Origin: Aureibaculum sp. 2308TA14-22
Lineage (GTDB): Bacteria; Bacteroidota; Bacteroidia; Flavobacteriales; Flavobacteriaceae
Direction of reading: 5' to 3'
DNA length: 64,000 nt
Assembly: GCF_040538665.1 (NCBI RefSeq)
Contig: NZ_JBEWXT010000001.1
Location: 2,258,501 to 2,322,500, forward strand
Of the stretch, positions 57,783-64,000 are shown in pieces. The position numbers and the translations under genes were made by a program. Under the pieces are notes generated by a model. That model was not told the origin of the DNA and searched no databases. It saw nothing but the letters and a program-made list of their open reading frames with translations. How positions within the stretch are numbered: the stretch's first letter is position 1; each line of letters begins with the position of its first letter.

Positions 57783-60071
57783 TTAATCAAAAACAGCTAT
57801 TTTAAATACAGATACCGGAATATTAATATTAGGTTTATCAAATAGAAATTTTAAAGAAGTTGTTTCTAGTTCTTCTTCAAAGTCTATTTTGTTAATTGTT
57901 TGGTAATTATCTTCGCATTGATAAACCAACTTATTTTTATCATCAAATATTTTATAACTTTTGACTACTGTGTCTATTTCTGAATTTTTATGAGTCAATA
58001 AAATAGACTCTAACGAATCATCAAAATTGGCATCAAAAAACAATTTAACCTGTTTTATTTTTTGAGTTTTCTTCCATCTACACACTACGTTTGGACTTTT
58101 GTCATTTAGATTGGATACCCAAGCATTAACATAACCGTTTGATGTTGGTCGTTGTTCTAAATTATTTATATTTTCTAAATTAAACTTATCAATTGGTGGT
58201 TCAATTTGCATCGCAATATTTTGACCAGCTGGTTTTCGGTCTGGAGTCCAAAAATCAAAAGCATCAATCCCTACATCATTTGGCGGGTCTTGTCTTCCAA
58301 AATTAGAAACAGCTTTATTAACTTTTTGCTTTACAGTTATAATACCAGGATATAATTCTTCAGATAATTGTACTTGAACATCTTCATTTTTCATAAAGCA
58401 TAAATAAGTGTAACAATCTTTACTAAACCCCTCTTCTAAGGTAAAAGTGATGTCTTGAATACCTTTATCTAATTCAAATTTGCTAGCTTGTATATCAATA
58501 TCTGGTGTAAAGTGCTTATTTGTACTACTCCCTTTTAATGCAATAGTTAATGTTGTGTCTTTTTCTGCTTTAACAGAGACACTTATCTTGTAGGTTTTAT
58601 TCGCCTCAAACGGCAATAATTGAGCTGTATTGGTGTCTAATGTCTTCCATACATCTGATGGTTTAATATTATTAAGTTTTAATTCTGAAGTGGCGATTAA
58701 TTTTGCTTGCCCAACAAGATCTTTATCATCAGCAAGGGTTAATCTTGGTATGCTTTGTCCATCTTTATTTAACACTAACTGTAATTGCTCAATGTTTTCT
58801 TTACTTGCAAGTTGACGAGGTGAATAATTATTTTGCAGACATAATGCAACTGCTTTACCAACTGCTTGCCCACCATGTGCACAAGTTAACATAACTCGAG
58901 ATGACCCAAAAGCTACATGCGATGCGCTAATAATTCTACCTGCTAGAAATAAATTTTTAATGTCTTTGCTGTAGTAACATCTGAAAGGAATTGAATAGAC
59001 TCCTTTACTATGCCATTGTGTACATGAGTTGTGCTTACTGTAAACCCCATCAGCTGGATGTAAATCCATTGCCCAACCACCAAAAGCTACTCGATCGTAA
59101 TAGTCTCTTTGTTCTACAATATCTTTTTGAGTAAGCATAAAGTCACCTTCAAATCTTCGACTTTCTCTTTTACCTGGAATGGTTCCCACCCATTCTAATG
59201 TTAGATTTTCTGCTTCAGGATATTTTCCGCTATTCTTTACATAATCCCAAATACCATAAATTACTTTCCATAATTCAAATTTTATATCTTCAGATTGATG
59301 TATGGTATCTAATCTACCTCCATATTCAACCCACCAAAGTTTACATCCATGATCTCCTAACTGATAATTTTTAATTCGGGGTAATTCAGCTGCATCATTA
59401 ATAGCAAATGATGGTGCAGTGTAGCTAACTGGTTTACCTAAATCTTTAGTGTAAAAATACAAGGAATGTCCTAATAAATTACCGTAATCTTCTATGTTAG
59501 GGGAAAACCCTTCATCAAACTCTTCTGGAGGTTCAGCACCCATTCTAAAAGATGCTCCAGATTGAAATGCTACTATTCCATCTCCTGATGCATCACAGAA
59601 AAAAGGAGCCTTTAATAAATAAGTAGTTGAATTTTGGCTACAAAATGCCTTGACACCTTTAATGTTTCTATCATCTATTTTTTGAGTTTCATAAACCGAT
59701 GTGTTTAATAGTAAAGTAATATTTTCCTCTTGATAAACTTTTTCTAATAATACTGTATCAAAAATTAAAGGGTTTCCCTCTTTATTACGCTTAAGGTTAT
59801 CCAATAATATTTCGTTAATTAAACCGCCTTCTCTAGACCATCTATTGTTATTCCCCATATGAGACGTAGCCCCTAAAGCCCATAATCTAACCTCACTTGA
59901 GGCATTTCCACCTAATACTGGCCTGTCTTGGACTAAAATCACTTTTAAATTGTCCCTAGCCGCTGTTACAGCAGTACAAACACCAGCTAACCCTCCACCA
60001 ATAACAACAAGGTCAGTTTTAAGCTCTGAAAGTTTATTATCTCTTGCAACTTTAAATTCACTTTTTATCAT
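57783..60071 (-). CDS. FAD-dependent oxidoreductase with C-terminal beta-sandwich
   Basis: 762 residues, no signal peptide visible. The FAD fold begins LVVIGGGLAGVCTAVTAARDNLKVILVQDRPVLGGNASSEVRLW (about 20-64); KAPFFCDASGDGIVAFQSGA and FLAGRIISASHVAFGSSRVMLTCAHGGQAVGKAVALC are further family parts (FAD_oxidored type). The C-terminal third (about 500-762) is a beta-sandwich with a discoidin/carbohydrate-binding look. Relatives occur in polysaccharide loci and are variously annotated. The reaction is unknown; an intracellular oxidation of a sugar is a guess. Upstream gap 79 bp. Confidence 0.8.
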   Translation of the reverse strand: MIKSEFKVARDNKLSELKTDLVVIGGGLAGVCTAVTAARDNLKVILVQDRPVLGGNASSEVRLWALGATSHMGNNNRWSREGGLINEILLDNLKRNKEGNPLIFDTVLLEKVYQEENITLLLNTSVYETQKIDDRNIKGVKAFCSQNSTTYLLKAPFFCDASGDGIVAFQSGASFRMGAEPPEEFDEGFSPNIEDYGNLLGHSLYFYTKDLGKPVSYTAPSFAINDAAELPRIKNYQLGDHGCKLWWVEYGGRLDTIHQSEDIKFELWKVIYGIWDYVKNSGKYPEAENLTLEWVGTIPGKRESRRFEGDFMLTQKDIVEQRDYYDRVAFGGWAMDLHPADGVYSKHNSCTQWHSKGVYSIPFRCYYSKDIKNLFLAGRIISASHVAFGSSRVMLTCAHGGQAVGKAVALCLQNNYSPRQLASKENIEQLQLVLNKDGQSIPRLTLADDKDLVGQAKLIATSELKLNNIKPSDVWKTLDTNTAQLLPFEANKTYKISVSVKAEKDTTLTIALKGSSTNKHFTPDIDIQASKFELDKGIQDITFTLEEGFSKDCYTYLCFMKNEDVQVQLSEELYPGIITVKQKVNKAVSNFGRQDPPNDVGIDAFDFWTPDRKPAGQNIAMQIEPPIDKFNLENINNLEQRPTSNGYVNAWVSNLNDKSPNVVCRWKKTQKIKQVKLFFDANFDDSLESILLTHKNSEIDTVVKSYKIFDDKNKLVYQCEDNYQTINKIDFEEELETTSLKFLFDKPNINIPVSVFKIAVFD

Positions 60072-60149
60072 TTTCTTTGGATTTACTGCTCTTGGTCAAT
60101 GAACATTTTTAGGTTTATAAATTTTGGTTAAATTGATCGTAATTGTTCT

Positions 60150-61817
60150 TTAATTTTTTCCTGAACTAAACTTTATTTTTGGGTGAATGATTAGTGCTGC
60201 TAAGATAACAATGCTACCCATAACTAAAACAATGCCGTTGGATTCTTTTGCCATTATTCCTAAAATTAATATTAGTATGCCAACAGCCATTAGAGTTATA
60301 GCTAAAACTTTTATACCAAAGGTATTTTGCTCTGTTGATGCTTCTTCTTTATCTTCTTCTGTTATCTTAGAAGCTTTTTCTAAATACATTTTATAATCTT
60401 CACTCTCATCAATTTCTTTAAATTTGGCATACAACTCATAAACAAACAACAAAGCAAAAGGCAGAAGAGCTCCTAAAAGCATTTCGTTTGCTCTTGATAA
60501 TTTTTCGCCCAACACCGGTTCGGCAAAAAGCATAAATGCTATATTAATAGTAAGACTTATTAAACTGATTCTTAAAATAGATCTTCCTGTATGCCTTTTT
60601 GAGAATAGAGCCCAAATTGGTGGCCCATATAGTGAACATCCTGTTACAGCTCCAATTGTTAATACCATATTTACTATCCCTCCTGCTGCTGGCACTAACA
60701 ACGCAACCCCAATAGTGCCAATACCGAATAAAATAGTAGAGAGTTTTGCTACACCCATAGTTTGTTTAAGTGTAGCCTTGGGTTTTAAGGTTTTAAAAAT
60801 ATCATTAGTAATAACTGATGCTGCTAAATTTAAAGTTGTGTTTACAGAACTAGCTGTAGCAAATACCATACCTCCTAACATTAGTCCTAACATCCCTAAT
60901 GGCAATACTTCTTTACAAACCAGTAAATAAGCTCCTTCATTTTCTAACCCCCCTAATGTTGGGCTTAAAACTTTATAGATCATAGGTGGTAACATCCAAA
61001 TAAAAGGACTTAATAAATATAGCCATCCAAAAGTAAGCCCTACTTTTTTAGCACTTTTAGCATCTTTAACACTAGTATAGCGCTGTACATAAGCCCAATT
61101 ACCACCAATAAAAATAGTATTATATATAGCAAAAGCTGCTATAAAACCCCAAGAGTACTCTGTTGTAGTCCAATCGAAAAAATTATCCGGTGCCTTATCA
61201 ATAAAAGCATTTAACCCACCAACTTCCTGTAAGGATAAATATACCACAATGAATACAGCTGCTGTTAATATGACGAATTGTAAAACATCTGTTATAATTA
61301 CTGCCCATAATCCCCCAACAACAGTATATAATAAAATAAGTAATCCTAAAACTATAACGCAAGCTGTAATAGAAAATCCAGTAGATACATTTATTATTTT
61401 AGCCACAGGATATAAAAATGCTCCAGAATATCCTAATGATAGTATAAGTATCAAATAGGTGTAAAATTTTTGGGTTTTATCCCCCAATCTGTTCCTTACA
61501 AATTCAGCCGCTGTTAAACTATTGGTCTTACGCCATTTAGGTGCTATTAAATAAGCCACAAAAAAACCTCCTAAACACATAGCCATTTGGATGGTAATAG
61601 CTACCCAACCTAGCTCATAAGCTATTGATCCCCAAACCACAAAAGTTCCTGCTGAAAAGAAACTCATAAATAACGATAAGCCACTTATAGACCAAGGTAC
61701 TGAGCCTCCAGCAGCAAAATACGACTTCATGTCTGACCCCCTTTTTCTAAAGGCTAAACCAGCCATTACAATTAATAAGGAAAACACTATTATGGTGATA
61801 TAATCTATGTTGCTCAT
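60150..61817 (-). CDS. Sodium:solute symporter (SSS family)
   Basis: 555 residues with 13 or more membrane segments, in the inner membrane. Typical motifs are SWSISGLSLFMSFFSAGTFVVWGSIAYE at the start, KWRKTNSLTAAEFVRNRLGDK, YTVVGGLWAVIITDVLQFVILTAAVF and GGMVFATASSVNTTLNLAASVI. It would bring a released sugar (or similar) into the cell with Na+. It is 19 bp downstream of cstA and part of the same operon. Confidence 0.92.
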   Translation of the reverse strand: MSNIDYITIIVFSLLIVMAGLAFRKRGSDMKSYFAAGGSVPWSISGLSLFMSFFSAGTFVVWGSIAYELGWVAITIQMAMCLGGFFVAYLIAPKWRKTNSLTAAEFVRNRLGDKTQKFYTYLILILSLGYSGAFLYPVAKIINVSTGFSITACVIVLGLLILLYTVVGGLWAVIITDVLQFVILTAAVFIVVYLSLQEVGGLNAFIDKAPDNFFDWTTTEYSWGFIAAFAIYNTIFIGGNWAYVQRYTSVKDAKSAKKVGLTFGWLYLLSPFIWMLPPMIYKVLSPTLGGLENEGAYLLVCKEVLPLGMLGLMLGGMVFATASSVNTTLNLAASVITNDIFKTLKPKATLKQTMGVAKLSTILFGIGTIGVALLVPAAGGIVNMVLTIGAVTGCSLYGPPIWALFSKRHTGRSILRISLISLTINIAFMLFAEPVLGEKLSRANEMLLGALLPFALLFVYELYAKFKEIDESEDYKMYLEKASKITEEDKEEASTEQNTFGIKVLAITLMAVGILILILGIMAKESNGIVLVMGSIVILAALIIHPKIKFSSGKN

Positions 61818-61836
61818 AATTACTTTAATTTTAAAT

Positions 61837-63288
61837 TTAAATTTTAACTAAACTTACGTTTAGACTTTTCTTTCTTTTAATAACGTAAATCCAAAATAGT
61901 ACAGTAATAATAATGGTCGCAAATGCACCTCCAACATACGCAGTGTTATTATTTAAGTTAAACCCTTCTGGAGCTATTAAAATATAAGTACTACATACCA
62001 TGGTCATTAATATTGCAGGCACTCCAGAAATCCAGTATGCCTTTCCTTTATAAATTAAAAAGACTGTAATAGTCCAAAGTACAACGGTAGCTAAGGTTTG
62101 ATTGCTCCAAGCAAAATAGCGCCATATAATACCAAAATCTATTTGTGTAAGCGCAAAGGCAATTACAAAGAGAGGAATACTTAGATATAGTCTGTTTTTA
62201 ATCTTTTTTTGATTGAATTTAAAAACATCTGCCAGAATTAACCGAGCCGATCTAAAGGCTGTATCACCAGAAGTAATAGGTGCTGCTACAATTCCTAATA
62301 AAGCCAATATTCCACCTATTTTTCCTAACATATTAAGTGATATTTCATTTGCTGCCCATGCTGCATTGTTATTGTTTTCAGCCATTGCTATATTCAAGCC
62401 TTCTACATTACCAAAAAATGTCATAGCAGCGGCGGCCCAAATAAGCGCTACAATACCTTCAGTAATCATAGTGCCATAAAATATTTTTCTTCCTAAATTT
62501 TCATTTTTCATACAACGTGCCATTAAGGGTGATTGTGTCGCATGAAATCCAGATATAGCACCACAAGCAATGGTAACAAATAATATAGGGAACAAGGGCG
62601 TTTCATCTGGGTTAGATGTCATATTAACTAAATTTTCAGGCACCAATTCTGGTATTTGGTAATTTCCAAAAAATAAAGCTATTATTAATCCAACTGCCAT
62701 AAGTAACATGGCTATTCCAAATATTGGGTATAGCTTACTTATAAGTTTGTCAATAGGTAATAAGGTTGATAGTATATAATAGGCTAAAATAATGGCTACC
62801 CATGTCCAAACACTCCACATGTTATTGGTCATTCCATTAATTATTTTAGCTGGTCCCATTAAAAACACAGTTCCAACAAAAATTAAAAGTACGACTGTAA
62901 ATACACGCATTATGTGTTTTACATTATTTCCTAAATATTCTCCTACAACCTCACTAATACTCAAACCATCATGACGTACAGACAACATACCTGAAAAATA
63001 ATCGTGTACTCCACCTGCAAAAATACTTCCCAGTACAATCCATAAAAACGCAGATGGCCCAAACATAGCTCCTGCAATGGCTCCAAAAATTGGTCCTAAT
63101 CCTGCTATATTTAGAAACTGAATTAAAAAGATACGCCATGTAGGTAAGGGCATGAAATCTATATCGTCTCTTAATTTTTCGGCAGGAGTAATACGCTCTT
63201 TTTCTACGCCAAATACTTTTTCTACAAATTTGCCATAAGTGAAATAAGCAACAATTAAGATGAAAATTGAAAGTAGAAATGAAATCAT
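61837..63288 (-). CDS. cstA: Carbon starvation protein A (CstA)
   Basis: 483 residues, polytopic. Family hallmarks are GPIFGAIAGAMFGPSAFLWIVLGSIFAGGVHDYFSGMLSVRHDG, SGFHATQSPLMARCMKNE and APITSGDTAFRSARLILADV. CstA proteins transport pyruvate or peptides; here the context suggests import of a small organic compound. The gene overlaps the upstream gene end by four bases (ATGA type). Shorter than E. coli CstA, as usual in the short CstA group. Confidence 0.92.
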   Translation of the reverse strand: MISFLLSIFILIVAYFTYGKFVEKVFGVEKERITPAEKLRDDIDFMPLPTWRIFLIQFLNIAGLGPIFGAIAGAMFGPSAFLWIVLGSIFAGGVHDYFSGMLSVRHDGLSISEVVGEYLGNNVKHIMRVFTVVLLIFVGTVFLMGPAKIINGMTNNMWSVWTWVAIILAYYILSTLLPIDKLISKLYPIFGIAMLLMAVGLIIALFFGNYQIPELVPENLVNMTSNPDETPLFPILFVTIACGAISGFHATQSPLMARCMKNENLGRKIFYGTMITEGIVALIWAAAAMTFFGNVEGLNIAMAENNNNAAWAANEISLNMLGKIGGILALLGIVAAPITSGDTAFRSARLILADVFKFNQKKIKNRLYLSIPLFVIAFALTQIDFGIIWRYFAWSNQTLATVVLWTITVFLIYKGKAYWISGVPAILMTMVCSTYILIAPEGFNLNNNTAYVGGAFATIIITVLFWIYVIKRKKSLNVSLVKI

Positions 63289-64000
63289 TTAGCGTTTTTT
63301 AAAAATTGTTTTATCAAGTAATTATAAACATACTCTTTATTTTTACTTGCTTTTATTAGATTAGACTTAACCTCTTTATTTATTTTTTTTGAGTCTTCTT
63401 GTAAATATTTTAAATATTGATTTAATTGATTTTTTGTCATACTATCCAAATAGTTTGACAAAATATATACTACATTAGGATTTGCTATTTTTATTTTTTC
63501 AATTAAGAGCGTTCTAGAATTGATATCAACATCTGGGAATAAACTATAAAGTTGATAAGATGTATTTTGATTTGATAAAAAATTATTTGGAATCTTTTTT
63601 AAGATATAATTTCGCGTAGCAGCATCATTTGTTTTAAATATATTTATTATTTGTGTTGCATCTCTTCCAAATTTTTCTTTATCTAATTGTTTTAACGCTT
63701 GTAATTGGTAGTCTTTGTAAGGTGAGTATAAAAAGTAATTATTAAGTGCTTCAGATTGAATTGATTCTAAATAGGTTTTTATTTTACGTTTAACTTCACC
63801 ATGTACTATATGCCAAAGTGTATGGCATGAATACAATCCACCTTTAACAACTGATTCTTTTACTTCTTTTTTTGTAGCTCCAGAAACAGCATCAATACGA
63901 CCAAATACTATATCTGGTTTAGATACTGGTACTTCATCTATTAAATCAGACATTTTTCGCCTCTTGAGTATGGAATTATCATCCAATAACAACTTATGAA
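63285..64000 (-). CDS. C-terminal part of a protein with an SGAT motif (FMN_bind-like), 5' end outside window
   Basis: At least 238 residues; the frame is open to the window edge. Near the visible start are PDIVFGRIDAVSGATKKEVKESV, where DAVSGAT resembles the flavin-attachment Thr motif of FMN_bind proteins, and GLYSCHTLWHIVHGEVKRKI. The rest is helical and Lys/Asn-rich with repeated-looking units (YILKKIPNNFLSNQNT, YILSNYLDSMTKNQLNQYLKYL). The N-terminal portion that would settle function is not in the window. It is first in the visible operon and overlaps cstA by four bases. Confidence 0.6.
   Translation of the reverse strand, partial: HKLLLDDNSILKRRKMSDLIDEVPVSKPDIVFGRIDAVSGATKKEVKESVVKGGLYSCHTLWHIVHGEVKRKIKTYLESIQSEALNNYFLYSPYKDYQLQALKQLDKEKFGRDATQIINIFKTNDAATRNYILKKIPNNFLSNQNTSYQLYSLFPDVDINSRTLLIEKIKIANPNVVYILSNYLDSMTKNQLNQYLKYLQEDSKKINKEVKSNLIKASKNKEYVYNYLIKQFLKNAK

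Overview
The window looks like a chromosome segment of a marine or environmental flavobacterium (Bacteroidota). It is AT-rich. Candidate promoters fit the Bacteroidetes pattern (TTG/TTTG, 18-19 bp, TAnnTTTG). The gene families are typical of the group: type B L31, Tra proteins of the CTnDOT type, RteC, glutaminyl cyclase lipoproteins and a polysaccharide-degradation locus. This assignment is inference from sequence character and gene content. No rRNA and no CRISPR array were seen.

Bases 1-18440 are ordinary chromosome: a partial amidohydrolase, lipoproteins, rpmE2, nhaA, a class A penicillin-binding protein, an amidase, a cupin protein, a CvfB-like RNA-binding protein, a compact operon (udk, divIC-like, mutA, mutB), and a sugar dehydrogenase/cytochrome c pair. 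Dispersed palindromic elements occur here. One is read in frame inside mutA.

Bases 18555-37422 form an integrative conjugative element, or its remnant, next to a tRNA-Pro(TGG) gene. In order it holds a tyrosine integrase; a conjugation block on the minus strand read traE-F-G-I-J-K-M-N; an N-acetylmuramoyl-L-alanine amidase read in the opposite direction; a cargo region; and a maintenance block (DnaC-like ATPase, winged-helix protein, excisionase-like HTH protein, RteC). No relaxase, coupling ATPase or TraO/P/Q was found, and no second att copy was seen.

The cargo (28353-34693) is the most interesting part. On the minus strand, two tiny genes (41 and 46 codons) precede a ComEC-like metallo-beta-lactamase protein, a single-chain E2-E1-JAB ubiquitin-like conjugation/deconjugation protein, and a four-helix membrane protein. 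Divergently encoded are a sigma-70-like protein, a lysine-rich small protein and an ImmA/IrrE metallopeptidase, which look like a sensing and switch module. No CD-NTase and no separate ubiquitin-like protein is present, so this is neither ordinary type II CBASS nor a Bil operon. The metallo-beta-lactamase protein ends in a flexible tail terminating in glycine, making it a candidate conjugation substrate.

Bases 37672-64000 are a long co-directional minus-strand carbohydrate locus: GH31, GH43-like, GH2, a DUF6786-like lipoprotein, GH20, three GH116-like enzymes with a COG0523 GTPase between two of them, a GH50 agarase-like lipoprotein, an FAD-dependent oxidoreductase, a sodium:solute symporter, CstA, and a partial gene carrying an SGAT motif. 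No SusC/SusD pair is visible, so outer-membrane uptake must be encoded elsewhere.
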